64,000 bases of DNA from Amoeboaphelidium occidentale (GCA_023515795.1 JALGPX010000013.1:53453-117452), one strand, 5' to 3'. Shown: positions 1 through 9,432, counted from the first letter of the stretch. Program-made: numbers and translations. The notes: a model not told the origin generated them from the sequence alone.

Positions 1-1544
1 AAATCAAGAAAACAATCTATGGCCTCCGCGATTTCTTGAGGCGCCTTTGAATGGTCCATGTTAGACAAAAGGATCGAAGATACATCATTAACTTTGGCAG
101 GAGGTAAGCCTGATACTAAACCTATTGCTCCAATAATCATTACCATATCAGTTCTTAGAGAAACAGCAAGATTATTCTGGTCTGCAGAAACCATTATTAT
201 TCGGTTACATTTGTCAAATACATCATTCCATTCTTTTTCCGCGGAGAGAGTCCCAAGCAGCTCACGATAATTGGATAACAATAATGAAGATGTGCATTCC
301 AAGCCCGCTAATACATGGACAGGCGAATTTCCCGATAGAACATTATCAGCAAACAAGAAGAACACCCTTAAGGCTTCAGGGAACTCGCCTTGTTGAGGAC
401 TCTGTCTAGTCTCTGATAGCAAGAGACAGAGTCTGCCATAGATGAATGATCTTAGAACGTTCAATTCGCCATTAATTATTGAAGCTGCTTGTTTGAATGT
501 AATCTGGATGAGGTTATCATACAATCCTCGGAAATCCAATTTGGCACTTGCGTTTCTTGCATCAGCCTCGGCAACAATCATAGACATTTCTTCGATTCCT
601 TCCATCATACCTTCTTGTGCGCTTGTATCTTCTATTTCGTCTTCCTCCATTGGTTCAACTTCTGTTGTATCCTCCTCTTTGCCTTCAACTTCGTCTGGCT
701 GCATAGATGCAATTAAAAGACCGATCTCAACAACTAAATCTAACGCCTCATAGAAAAATGGATATTCCTCTTCGGTCAACCCATTGATTTTCTCAGCGAT
801 ACCCGTAAGTATGCTCAATAACTTACCAAAGTGCTCCGTTTCTGTGACTTCTTCTTTTTCCAAATAGACGCCACATAATTTAAGACACAACAACCTGTGG
901 AGAATATCAGAATCGTTATCAGTGGATTTCTGGACTAATGCATTGATTTGTTCTTCGTACAAATAAAACCAAGAAATGTTGTCGCATGCGTCGACCAAAT
1001 AAACCAATAATCTGAGCGATCCTTCAAACAACTTGTCGTTAAAAATCGCATCTGTGACCAAACGCGGCAATTGATACTTCATCACTTCTTCGTCGAGATT
1101 AGAGCAACAATCCAACAATGAGCACAAGAAGTGAAAACCTGCACCAGACTTAGACTTCAACTTAGACGCGCACGAGATGGCAACCCTGAGGTAGTCTTTC
1201 TTCAATAGGAACTTTCCGAATCCATAATCTTGAACAACGTAGGCAGTCGCGCAATTACATGCTTCTATGGACACGTTATCATCTGCATTATCTGCAAAAC
1301 ACGGCAACATAACATCTGCGAAATTGGCCTTCATAAGATCCTTAAACAAATCTGCATTATCAGCCAATTTTTGCAATGCACAAAGCGCGATCAACTTCTC
1401 ATCATTGGAACCATTTACCAGAATATCAATGCATTTCGTGGCAGAATAGTCAACAGACTTAAGAGCGTCATCGTGAGCCTTTGGCGTTCTCTTTAGAAGA
1501 TTCTGTCTGTTTTTCTTATAGAACGATTTCTTTGCAGCTTTCAT
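1..1544 (-). CDS. Symportin Syo1/HEATR3-like ARM-HEAT protein (partial, runs off left edge)
   Basis: One uninterrupted minus-strand reading frame runs from an ATG at 1544 past the left edge, about 514 residues. The product begins with a Lys/Arg-rich tail (KAAKKSFYKKNRQNLLKR) followed by a Leu/Ala/Cys-rich helical-repeat protein. An acidic insert (EVEGKEEDTTEVEPMEED) lies near residues 290-315. This matches the build of Syo1 (HEATR3 in animals), the importin-linked chaperone that carries 5S RNP proteins Rpl5 and Rpl11 into the nucleus: basic N-terminus, ARM/HEAT repeats, acidic loop. The C-terminal repeats lie outside the window. The start is only 29 bp from the divergent histidinol phosphatase ATG, so the two must share a promoter. 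Family assignment is by architecture and partial similarity, not by an aligned motif; another ARM-repeat transport factor is possible. Confidence 0.6.
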   Translation of the reverse strand, partial: MKAAKKSFYKKNRQNLLKRTPKAHDDALKSVDYSATKCIDILVNGSNDEKLIALCALQKLADNADLFKDLMKANFADVMLPCFADNADDNVSIEACNCATAYVVQDYGFGKFLLKKDYLRVAISCASKLKSKSGAGFHFLCSLLDCCSNLDEEVMKYQLPRLVTDAIFNDKLFEGSLRLLVYLVDACDNISWFYLYEEQINALVQKSTDNDSDILHRLLCLKLCGVYLEKEEVTETEHFGKLLSILTGIAEKINGLTEEEYPFFYEALDLVVEIGLLIASMQPDEVEGKEEDTTEVEPMEEDEIEDTSAQEGMMEGIEEMSMIVAEADARNASAKLDFRGLYDNLIQITFKQAASIINGELNVLRSFIYGRLCLLLSETRQSPQQGEFPEALRVFFLFADNVLSGNSPVHVLAGLECTSSLLLSNYRELLGTLSAEKEWNDVFDKCNRIIMVSADQNNLAVSLRTDMVMIIGAIGLVSGLPPAKVNDVSSILLSNMDHSKAPQEIAEAIDCFLD

Positions 1545-1573
1545 CTCAAAAAAATCAGAAGCACTGTATCGAA

Positions 1574-2487
1574 ATGATTAAAGCATCTTATCATTCTCAC
1601 TCTGGACAATTCTGCCACCACGCGAAAGGAAGTTTAGAGGATGTTATCAAGAGTGCGATTGCTAAAGGCTTCAAAGTTTACGGTCTATCTGAGCACATGC
1701 CTCGCTTTGATCCGAAACACTTGTATCCCGAGGAGCATGGTATAGAGCCTCAGGATCTTGTCAGAATGTTCCATGCTTACGTGCTAGAAGCGCGCCGACT
1801 AAGAGAAGAGTATAAAGATGACATTGAAGTACTTATCGGTCTTGAGACAGAGTTTATCGATCAAAGTTACATTAATGAAATTATTAATTTAAGAACTATT
1901 TACGGTCTTGACTATATAGTCGGCTCTGCACATCACGTGAATGGAATACCTATCGACTTCAATGAAGAAATGTTCGAAAAAGCACTGAGCTCATGCGATG
2001 GAAACGTCGAAATGCTTTTTAAAAGATACTTTGATGATCAGTACAGCCTACTCCAAAGTATTAAGCCAGGTATCTTTTAAATGCATTTTATAACTGAGAC
2101 CTTTTAGAAATTGTTGGCCATTTTGATCTTATTAGGCTTTTCAGACCTTCTGCAACGTTGAGCTCAGAAGTGTATCAAGTAATTAAACGTAACATTGACT
2201 TTATCGTTTCATATGGCGGAATATTCGAAATTAATACGCGAGGCTGGAAGAAGATACACACGTGCTATCCATTCCCTGATGTTGTTGACTTGATTAAGAA
2301 GGCAGGTGGCAGGTTCACCTTGTCGGATGATTCACATGGACCAGAAGATGTTGGTATGCATTACGAAAAAGCTTTTGAGTTTCTTAAACGTCACGGCATA
2401 ACTGAAATATTTTTGTTAAGGCGTAAAGAGCACGTTGAGACGGACTCTGTTTCATCTCTTCAAACCGTTTCTTTTCCAGTAAAATAA
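1574..2487 (+). CDS. HIS2: Histidinol-phosphatase, PHP family
   Basis: Two exons, 1574-2069 and 2108-2487, joined by a 38-nt GT-AG intron (2070-2107), give 291 residues. The first residues carry the PHP metal-binding motif HSHSG. Further family signatures are [30 protein letters not shown] (created across the splice), EINTRG and [12 protein letters not shown]. The PHP enzyme of yeast His2 type removes phosphate from L-histidinol phosphate, the penultimate step of histidine synthesis. The length is slightly short of the yeast enzyme (about 335) but all His/Asp-rich blocks are there. The ATG at 1574 is preferred because it begins directly before the HSHSG block. The gene ends 5 bp before the APS kinase ATG on the same strand. 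Confidence 0.9.
2070..2107 (+). other. 38-nt spliceosomal intron in HIS2
   Basis: GT-AG intron with donor GTATCT, acceptor TTTTAG and a TAACT branch-point-like element about 17 nt before the 3' end. Removing it restores the conserved [10 protein letters not shown] segment; reading through hits TAA after 9 bases. It is typical of the mini-introns in this window. Confidence 0.9.
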
Positions 2488-2492
2488 ATCGA

Positions 2493-3101
2493 ATGGCTAC
2501 AAACGTTCATTGGCATCATGGCTCTGTTTCAAGAGAAGAACGAACTGAAATATTTGGCCATTCCGGCAGCACAATTTGGATGACTGGTTTGAGCGGCAGT
2601 GGAAAGTCTACCATTGCAGTGGCTTTGGAAGCAGAATTACTGCGTCAGAAGAAAGTCATTTCTTACAGGCTCGATGGTGACAATTTGCGATTTGGCCTCA
2701 ATAAGGACTTGGGATTTACTGCGAAGGATCGTGAAGAAAATATAAGAAGAGTGGGAGAGGTTGCAAAACTGTTTGCTGATTCCGGAACGATCACAATCTC
2801 ATCTTTTATATCTCCATACAAGGCAGACAGAGACAATGTTCGTAAGTTACACGAAGCAGCTGGTCTGAAGTTTATTGAAACTTTTATTGACGTTCCCCTT
2901 TCTGTCGCTGAGCAAAGAGACCCAAAGGGACTTTACAAGAAGGCCAGGGCAGGAGAAATTAAGAATTTCACAGGCATAGATGATCCCTACGAGTCGCCAT
3001 TATCTCCTGAGATCCACATTAAAAGTCATGAAACGTCAGTGGATGATGCAGTGAAGCAAATTCTGGACTATTTGACCTCTCATGGAATTCTAGGGCAATA
3101 A
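2493..3101 (+). CDS. MET14: Adenylyl-sulfate (APS) kinase
   Basis: Intronless, 202 residues, the usual length for a stand-alone APS kinase. It phosphorylates adenosine 5'-phosphosulfate to PAPS for sulfate reduction or sulfation. The P-loop GLSGSGKS lies at about residues 33-40. The substrate-binding block [16 protein letters not shown] follows, then [31 protein letters not shown], the lid [18 protein letters not shown] and the C-terminal PLSPEIHI. All family blocks are intact, so activity is expected. The ATG at 2493 lies 5 bp after the HIS2 stop, leaving almost no room for a separate promoter; the transcripts must overlap or the promoter lies in HIS2. Confidence 0.95.
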   Translation: MATNVHWHHGSVSREERTEIFGHSGSTIWMTGLSGSGKSTIAVALEAELLRQKKVISYRLDGDNLRFGLNKDLGFTAKDREENIRRVGEVAKLFADSGTITISSFISPYKADRDNVRKLHEAAGLKFIETFIDVPLSVAEQRDPKGLYKKARAGEIKNFTGIDDPYESPLSPEIHIKSHETSVDDAVKQILDYLTSHGILGQ

Positions 3102-3244
3102 ACTGGTGAATTGCTGAATACTTAGTCCTCGCCTTATGGTGTAAGTATCCAAAAATGCGTTGGTTTTCTGTGTATATCGTTTAGTGGACCGTAAGATGTG
3201 AAACAAGAACGATCTATTGTGCTTTTCCTCCCAACAAACTCAAA

Positions 3245-4081
3245 ATGTCACTAAGAATTCTTGTCGGATGCAAAAGAGCAATCGATTACGCTGTGAAGAT
3301 TAGAGTAACTATTCTTTTGGCTTTGATAATATTTAGGTTCGCCCTGATGGTAAAGGAGTAGAGACTGCCAATGTGAAGCACTCAATGAATCCATTTGACG
3401 AAATAGCTGTGGAACAAGCAGTAAGATTAAAGGAAGCTAAACAGGCTTCAGAGGTCCTGTTATGTTCTATTGGAGGCCAAAAGAGCCAGGAAACTTTGAG
3501 AACAGGACTTGCCATGGGAGCAGATAAGGCGATCCACGTTGTTGTCGATGAGAACGTCACTCCGGAGCCTCTTGATATTGCAAAGATACTCAAGAACGTC
3601 GCACAGAAGGAAAAGGCAGACTTAATTATTCTGGGAAAGCAAGCTATTGATGACGATTGTGCTCAGACAGGACCTATGCTCGCTGCATTATTGAATTGCC
3701 CACAGGTAATAACATTACTGTATGGTCTAATACATTTTGTAATAGGCTACGTTTGCGTCTAAAGTTGAAGTCCAGGATGGTAAGAAGATTCAAGTTACTC
3801 GCGAGATTGATGGTGGTTTGGAGACGATTGTTGCATCCCTTCCTGCTGTTCTGACAACAGATTTACGATTGAATGAGCCTCGTTATGCTACACTGCCAAA
3901 TATCATGAAAGCAAAGAAGAAACCAATTGAAACAACGTCCCCTAAAGATCTTGGCGTAGATTTGAAAAAGCGCATTGAAGTTGTGAAGGTCGCTGACCCT
4001 CCAAAGAGGCAAGCTGGAAAGAAGGTTGAGTCTGTGGATGATTTGGTCAATAAGCTCAAGAACGAAGCTAAAGTTTTATAA
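3245..4081 (+). CDS. ETFB: Electron transfer flavoprotein beta subunit
   Basis: Three exons (3245-3304, 3337-3705, 3746-4081) with introns of 32 and 40 nt give 254 residues, the standard ETF-beta length. The protein is a mitochondrial matrix subunit that, with ETF alpha, takes electrons from acyl-CoA dehydrogenases and passes them to ETF-ubiquinone oxidoreductase. Signatures are [21 protein letters not shown], the AMP-binding [20 protein letters not shown], and the dehydrogenase recognition loop [15 protein letters not shown] containing the Leu finger. The first intron falls between KIR and VRPDG, the second inside [13 protein letters not shown]; both restore family sequence exactly. Glutaryl-CoA dehydrogenase at 19021 in this window is one of its electron donors. 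Confidence 0.96.
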
Positions 4082-4119
4082 AAATCGAAATACCACACAA
4101 TTGTTTCATTAACTTGTTT

Positions 4120-4702
4120 CTACACATTTGAAGAACCAGCCCATTTCTTTACAGGAACGACATCAGCGCGATCTTCCCTTCTAAAACCAGCACCGACTAA
4201 ATCATCAGTAACATCGCATGAATCAAAACTGCTTACGGTAAAATGCAGTCGTAAAGGTCAACAGCAAAGCAACAACAATCAAACTGGTTGTTCCCATTAA
4301 AGTGGAAAGCCACATGAGCGTAGAGAAGACTAAGTATATGCCAACACGAACCCAATGATTTTCCGTAGCTGAGACAAACTTATTGCTAAAGCATTATAAA
4401 TTAATCTTCCGTATTAAAACCTACAAATTGTCTGAAGTTGGGCAACATTTAATACAGAACGGAACTTCAATGAAGATGATCAGAATTCCAATTACGATGG
4501 AAATAATGGCAAATGGAAGAATCGCAAGGAACGTAACAAAGCCCAATATAAAAGCGACTAAAGAAATTACGAAATCATTCCCCAAACGTCTTTACGAAGG
4601 CAGGATAAGAAGGCACACCTAAAACATTAAATTCTTTCAAAATGCATTCTAAGCGTACACTTGAGCATAAAAGTTGAATTTGCCCCATTCGATAGTAACC
4701 AT
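4120..4702 (-). CDS. TVP18: Golgi membrane protein Tvp18-like, five exons
   Basis: Exons on the minus strand at 4659-4702, 4596-4618, 4425-4557, 4237-4385 and 4120-4196, separated by introns of 40, 38, 39 and 40 nt, encode 141 residues. No single open frame shows this gene. The product has four hydrophobic segments and the family hallmark block FIEVPFCIKCCPTSDNF, matching fungal Tvp18 (VEVPFLLKICP.SDNF). The N-terminus GKFNFYAQ corresponds to the family NFSLYGQW region. Tvp18 is a small tetra-spanning Tlg2-vesicle/late Golgi protein of unknown mechanism. Exon 2 is only 23 nt. All four introns are GT-AG and have TAAC/TAAT-type branch elements. The start at 4702 is the only ATG in frame before the first block. 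Exon phases were checked to close (426 nt in total). Confidence 0.85.
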
Positions 4703-4782
4703 TTTGAGATCAGTCGTCAGAAAATGCAGGCATTGCTGTCCAAGCACGACATGTTTCAAGCGACGCAACTCAACGAGAAATG

Positions 4783-5332
4783 TTTATCGCGCAGAGCTCC
4801 AGCTCAAGCGTCTACATGCTGCGAGCTGGAGTGCGAATGCGCTTTCTTAAAGGGGGTTGTCATAGTCCATTATGTATACATGAGTTGAAACAGACAAAGT
4901 TTTGGGCGGTTAAAATCTGCAATTCAGATAGCTTAACTGTTTGGAACAGGGACATTAACGCTGCACGAAATATCAGACACGTTTTCTTGGATTTGAATGC
5001 AAATGAAGGTAAAAGACCGCTTGCGTTCTCCAGGAAGANATTTATCGCGCAGAGCTCCAGCTCAAGCGTCTACATGCTGCGAGCTGGAGTGCGAATGCGC
5101 TTTCTTAAAGGGGGTATATCTAGCTCTCTCTGAGCCCAGCGAGTCATGTTCATCCTGCTTACATGAGTTGAAACAGACAAAGTTTTGGGCGGTTAAAATC
5201 TGCAATTCAGATAGCTTAACTGTTTGGAACAGGGACATTAACGCTGCACGAAATATCAGACACGTTTTCTTGGATTTGAATGCAAATGAAGGTAAAAGAC
5301 CGCTTGCGTTCTCCAGGAAGAATCGTGCATGA
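4783..5332 (+). pseudogene. Decayed C-terminus of a Fanzor/TnpB-like RNA-guided nuclease, present twice around an N
   Basis: Two copies of one sequence (4783-5038 and 5041-5321) surround an undetermined base at 5039. In the right-hand copy a frame to the TGA at 5330-5332 reads a first Cys pair (ESCSSC), then VKICNSDSLTVWNRD and RDINAARNIRHVFLDL. WNRDxNAARNI is the C-terminal zinc-ribbon/RuvC-III block of OrfB/TnpB proteins and their eukaryotic relatives, the Fanzors; the tail KRPLAFSRK also fits. The second Cys pair of the ribbon is missing and no upstream RuvC domain exists, so this is a relic. The left copy differs in about 20-45 nt between the Gly/Lys stretch and the HELKQTKFW block, which removes its first Cys pair. 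No terminal repeats could be identified. The Fanzor assignment rests on this one block. Confidence 0.6.
4797..4831. repeat. 9-bp perfect inverted repeat (CTCCAGCTC / GAGCTGGAG), also at 5055-5089
   Basis: Arms at 4797-4805 and 4823-4831 with a 17-nt loop. The identical structure recurs in the second copy at 5055-5063 and 5081-5089. It lies just upstream of the Fanzor-like coding relic. It may be a palindrome of the transposon or merely part of the decayed reading frame. Confidence 0.5.
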
Positions 5333-5507
5333 TGTTTCGTCAGCTAACTGCAAAAGTTAATTGGTGGTTAAAGACAGGTGATTATGCTTGCATATTTACT
5401 TGTACAGTCTCCACCAGCGTAGCCGAGAAATTGGAGATTCGTGTAACGCTCTTCTCAGTAAGATTTAGATTTTATTTGAAGTAATCCTGTAGCGAAGGGC
5501 CACTTAT

Positions 5508-6040
5508 TCATGCTTGAGTAAAGTACCAGTAAATCAGCAAGGCAACCATTCCAAGAAAGATGTAAAGTTGCTGGTTTACATTAGGATCTGATGATAACGA
5601 AGGAAAGCCAGTGCTTGACGTTCCATGATTAGGGCCAACTTTCTTGCCACTGCCCAATACGTAACCACTTGAAGAAGATGAAACAGAGCCTCCTTTGAAC
5701 TGTCTGATTTTTGACTCGACTGCTGAGATATCTGCGCCCACAACTTCCGAAAGCATCTTTCCATTCTGGTAAAGTTGGAATGTAGGCATTGCTCTAACGC
5801 CTGCCCGAGTTGACACGGACTGTAATTGGTCCACATCGACTTTCAAAAAGTTGGCCTCTTTGTACTTGTCAGATAGCGATTCAAAGGCAGGGGCTATTGC
5901 TTTGCAAGGTCCACACCAAACAGCGTGAAAGTCCACAACTGACTACGAAACATTATTTCTGTCGCTGTAATGGTTACCAGCTTAGATGATCCCGTTAATT
6001 TATTAAATTCTCCTTCACTTGTAACTACTTTTACTGGCAT
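5508..6040 (-). CDS. Tail-anchored thioredoxin
   Basis: Two exons (5978-6040 and 5508-5942) flank a 35-nt intron (5943-5977) and give 165 residues. The intron restores the beta-strand SVVDFHAVWCGPC, including the redox motif WCGPC. The thioredoxin fold is complete to about residue 105, with the cis-Pro segment RAMPTFQLYQNG. It is followed by a Ser/Gly-rich linker and a C-terminal transmembrane segment (about residues 143-163, LYIFLGMVALLIYWYF) with only a short TQA tail. This layout suggests a disulfide reductase facing the cytosol from an ER, outer mitochondrial or other membrane (inference). The ATG at 6040 is used because the upstream frame has only a TTG. The gene is divergent from the telobox gene at 6118, with 77 bp between the two ATGs. 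Confidence 0.88.
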
Positions 6041-6117
6041 GCTTCCTGATGTGCTTTTGGCAACAAGTTTTTCTGCAATCGTTTCCAAAGAAAAATTCTT
6101 AACATTTTCAATAAGGC

Positions 6118-7351
6118 ATGAGAGGTTCGATTAAACAGCAAGTTGCCAGTATGTGCGGCGATATAATGGAGAAGCTATTCGCACTGGCCTGTGCTAGTCC
6201 AGAAGAGTACAATGCAGGCAAGAGTCTTTTGAGAAGTGATGCCTCTTCTCTGATTAAGATGGCAAAAGGTTTGTTTAATAAGACGTAACATGAACTTATC
6301 TGAAGGATTTATTGATGATGGCTCGGATGAAGACAGCCTGGATTTACAGCGCAGTGTCTGTTTACTTCAGTTTTACGAGTTGATACTCTTCGAAACAGCG
6401 TTCAAAAACGCACACATCAATGAATTGATGAAGGCTGTTAAGAGACCCACCAGAATCGGTAAAAAGGGCTCTTCCAAGAATGCAGCTACATTGAATGAGT
6501 TGGAACAACTTCCTCTCACTGAAGCTTACTTCATATTGAAGGGCGATCTTTATAAATACTTGAATGTCGAGAACCTTGACGACGTTATTATCGAACTTGC
6601 GACTCGTGCTGCATTGGAAGCTTACTTAAATTTTTACCAGAAGCTTTCTTTGCAAGACATATTGGGCTTCTACTTTTCTACATCCAAGAAGCACGAACTT
6701 CAAAGACGTAAAGAGTTGGAGCAAGATTTAACCTCAAGAGATTTAGATAATGTTGTTTCAAATATGTATCCTTACGATGAGTTCCTTCAAAGTATCACTG
6801 AGGCGATATCTTCAATGTTCGTTCCTGAAGATTTCGTTAGAGAAGAACCTGAGGAAGAAGCCATCTCGGCAGAAGATGAAATTGAATATCTTTCTCCGTT
6901 GTCGCCAGAAGGACTTATTGAGAGTTTGTCTGCAGAAGATTTTGTCAAGTATGTAGGGCCTGATATGCTTGGGAAGGTATTAGACAAGAGCGGCGGTAAC
7001 CAAGAAGCTGTAGCTGGCGCGGAAGAACAAAACCAGCCCCCACAAAATGAAAATCAAGCAGTCCTTAATGTTCCTGTCATTACAGATGAACCAAAAGAAA
7101 TGAATGGCCAATCTGAACCACAGGCCAGAAGAAAGAAAACGCCTTGGACGGAATATGAGCTTCAGTTACTAGAGAAAGGCATTATGGAGTTTGGCCGCTC
7201 TAGTTGGCAGAAGATACTTGATAAATACGGCAAGGGCGCAGAAGGGTTTCTTCAAAGCAGAACCGGTGTTGATCTCAAAGATAAAGCAAGAGTAGAGAAA
7301 AGAAGACGCGTAAAGATGAATATGGATTTAGGTGTTTACGCGAACATATGA
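6118..7351 (+). CDS. Telobox Myb protein 1 (TRF/Taz-like telomere repeat binding)
   Basis: Exons 6118-6268 and 6306-7351 with a 37-nt intron (6269-6305) give 398 residues. The C-terminal Myb/SANT domain (about residues 328-385) begins KKTPWTEYELQLLEKGIMEF and carries the telobox VDLKDKARV in helix 3, where TRF1, TRF2, Taz1 and Tbf1 have VDLKDKWRN. The family then has a short (L)G-F/Y-A tail, here LGVYANI. The preceding region is helical and may be the TRF-homology dimerisation domain; that is inference. An acidic linker (about 230-320) separates the two. The next gene on the strand has the same plan, so they are probable tandem paralogues. Such proteins bind double-stranded telomeric repeats or telobox promoters. 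The first-exon start could alternatively be the internal ATG at 6151. Confidence 0.72.
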
Positions 7352-8108
7352 ACGATAGTTTAGTACCGTGATGATTCTTTTTCGAATATATTTGTTATGA
7401 TACTTGTTGATTTGTATCGCGAGCATGAAGCTGGCAAGCCGATAAGTACGCAACCCCCAGTGATTAATCGCAAGTCATTCTACGCGTTTATTTGAGCGAC
7501 TGTGCCATGAATAGAGCAGAGCCACGTACAGTTCACGCGATTCAAATGCAAAAAAAAATTCCAATCGAATGTTCTTCAAAAGGTTTTCAGCAGCATTCCA
7601 ACGACGCCACTGAACTCAATTCAGAATGAATATCAACAAAGCTGTGAAAATCCGTCTTACTAATATCTAGACCAGTGCGAGGAAATACTGCAACAGGGTT
7701 GGAATAATGTACTTGGCATGAATTCTAACGAAGTCGATCAAGGATGAAGCAGAATGTTGTTCAAGAATTTTTGATGGATTGTTTGACGGTTGTTATTCGG
7801 ATCGGCTCGAGATTGCATTCATGTGGCAGCGATTCGTCAAAATAGATGATTACCTCTTCATAGGTCCAGCCGTTTTGTTCCATAATTATCCTTGAAAGGA
7901 GCTCTTGATGTGTATGTGGTATGAAACTTCCTGGAAACAGCAAAGGTCTTGTCTGAACCAACAAACTGATAACAACCGATAAGCTCAATAGCCTTTCGAT
8001 AACTCAGCTAAACCTGGTCATTGCTGTTACATTTTCTACAGCCTGCTTTCCCCCTTTCCTGTTCATCTTTCTTTTTTGTTGCAGTGTTTGGAGTGCTGTT
8101 TCACAAGA
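7352..8108. other. 757-bp interval between telobox genes with weak minus-strand coding signal
   Basis: No RNA gene or plus-strand gene could be supported. The left half (7352-7660) shows nothing recognisable. The right half contains a possible frameshifted minus-strand frame (see 7667-7988). A minus-strand ATG at about 8072 opens a short Lys/Gly-rich frame that could be its first exon. The pyrimidine-rich stretch directly before 8075 resembles an intron 3' end, so an upstream non-coding exon of the next gene is also possible. Confidence 0.5.
7667..7988 (-). pseudogene. Possible broken gene: two minus-strand frames joined at an A5 run
   Basis: Reading 7985 to 7761 on the minus strand gives a non-random peptide containing PLLFPGSFIPHTHQELL and YEEVIIYFDESLPHE, ending RITTVKQSIKNS then stop. 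In the +1 frame from the same point the sequence continues KILEQHSASSLIDFVRIHAKY and IPTLLQYFLALV then stop at 7667. The shift falls exactly at an AAAAA run (about 7767-7771). I do not recognise the family. Options are a frameshifted pseudogene, a homopolymer sequencing error, or chance. No ATG opens the first part, so a spliced first exon would also be required. Confidence 0.28.
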
Positions 8109-9432
8109 ATGGAAAGAGATTTATTGATTTACATCCATTATTTTGCTTCAATACTCTGTGAGAGGCATCTTTTATGGAAGCAGTATGATGAGGCTTCTGA
8201 TATTGATGAAAAGACTGAATTGCTCCATGGCTGGAAAGAATTGTCTAAAGAAATTGCAAGTCTCTATGTAAAATTTGAAGAATTTGTGAAGATGGCCAAA
8301 TGGAGTGAGGGAATGAAGCAGAAACTGCAAGTTTTAAAGGCTTTTCTTGATATTGCGTTTCGGTTTATAAAGGCTGATTCAGGCACAATTTGTAGAAGGC
8401 ATCTCACGCTTGATTGCACCTTTTGCGCAGAATTCTCGTCTGATGAACGTATTGAGATCGATGATAATACTCTACTGCAGAGAAACCACGTTTCAGGGCT
8501 TCACGAAGCTTTTGCTGCGTTTATGAGAGTAATTGCTGATTTTTGTTCTTCACAGAAGATAACTGAGATTCAGGATTCTTTGCTTGGGAATATTTACTCT
8601 TTCAAGAACTTTGCTGTGCTTGAAACACCATGTGATATTTCCTACTTCTTGAATGCAGTTCAGCCATTGAAACTATTTATGAAAGAAAAACAGTTCTCCA
8701 AGTTTATCGCAGTCTTGTCAGAAGATATGCCTGAAAGCAATGGCGTTTCTCTACTCAGCGACTTAAGAGTACTTGAGGAGGCGATTCTGTACTTTTTGAC
8801 AGAAATTCTTCGTGAAGATGAACACAATTCAGAAGTAAGTATCATTGTTTAGAAGCTTATTGTAGAAAATTCCATTTGATATCGAAGATCAAAATGCAAT
8901 GAAGCAGTACATATACCAAGGAATTGGAACCGATCGAGATTGCCAGATTCGGAAAATATCACATGTGCGCGCATTAGACAACTTTGAAACGGGCGTAACT
9001 TATGAAGTTGATGGGACTTCTTTCCAGACTTTTGATGAAGCAAGAGCATTCCTGTTGCAAAGAAAAGAAAAGCCAACAGTTGAAGTTGAAGAACCAGTGT
9101 TCTTCACACAAGCTGTTTCAAACACCGAAAACGTGACGCACAATGTCATAAAGAGGGAAACTTTCTCCTCATCAACTGGTAGAAGACAGAAAGTTCCTTG
9201 GACCGCAGAAGAAGTACAACATCTTGAAAATGGGCTGAAGATCTACGGACCTGGTCGTTGGGCTGATATTCTAAAAGATAACAGGTTCAGCTTCCATGAG
9301 AAAAGATCAGGTGTGGATTTGAAGGATAAGGCGAGAAATGTGAGAATTTCTAGAGAAACAAGAAATGAACCACTTGGCGCTTTTGCTTGCATACCTTCGA
9401 AAAATGCCAAAAGAAGCAATTCAATAAATTAA
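8109..9432 (+). CDS. Telobox Myb protein 2 (TRF/Taz-like), tandem paralogue
   Basis: Exons 8109-8834 and 8866-9432 with a 31-nt intron (8835-8865) give 430 residues. Residues 1-240 are helical (FASILCERHLLWKQYDEA, WSEGMKQKLQVLKAFLDIAF) and resemble in style the TRFH dimerisation region. After a variable linker the C-terminal Myb domain (about 350-405) reads RRQKVPWTAEEVQHLENGL, GRWADILKDN and telobox VDLKDKARN, followed by the LGAFACI tail seen in the neighbouring paralogue. Both paralogues have Ala where the canonical telobox has Trp. The 18-nt alternative splice (acceptor at 8852) leads to an immediate stop, so the 31-nt form is chosen. The ATG at 8109 is the first in frame; the upstream codon at 8076 is TTG. 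Confidence 0.75.

Noticed and set aside
58-1496. Several plus-strand open frames across the first 1.5 kb
   Set aside because: They lie antisense to one continuous minus-strand frame with ARM-repeat character and show no protein-like composition or family match.
3102-3244. tRNA or snoRNA in the APS kinase to ETFB spacer, and similar small spacers elsewhere
   Set aside because: No cloverleaf with TTCGAATC-type T loop and no box C/D or H/ACA combination could be found; short inverted repeats alone are not enough.
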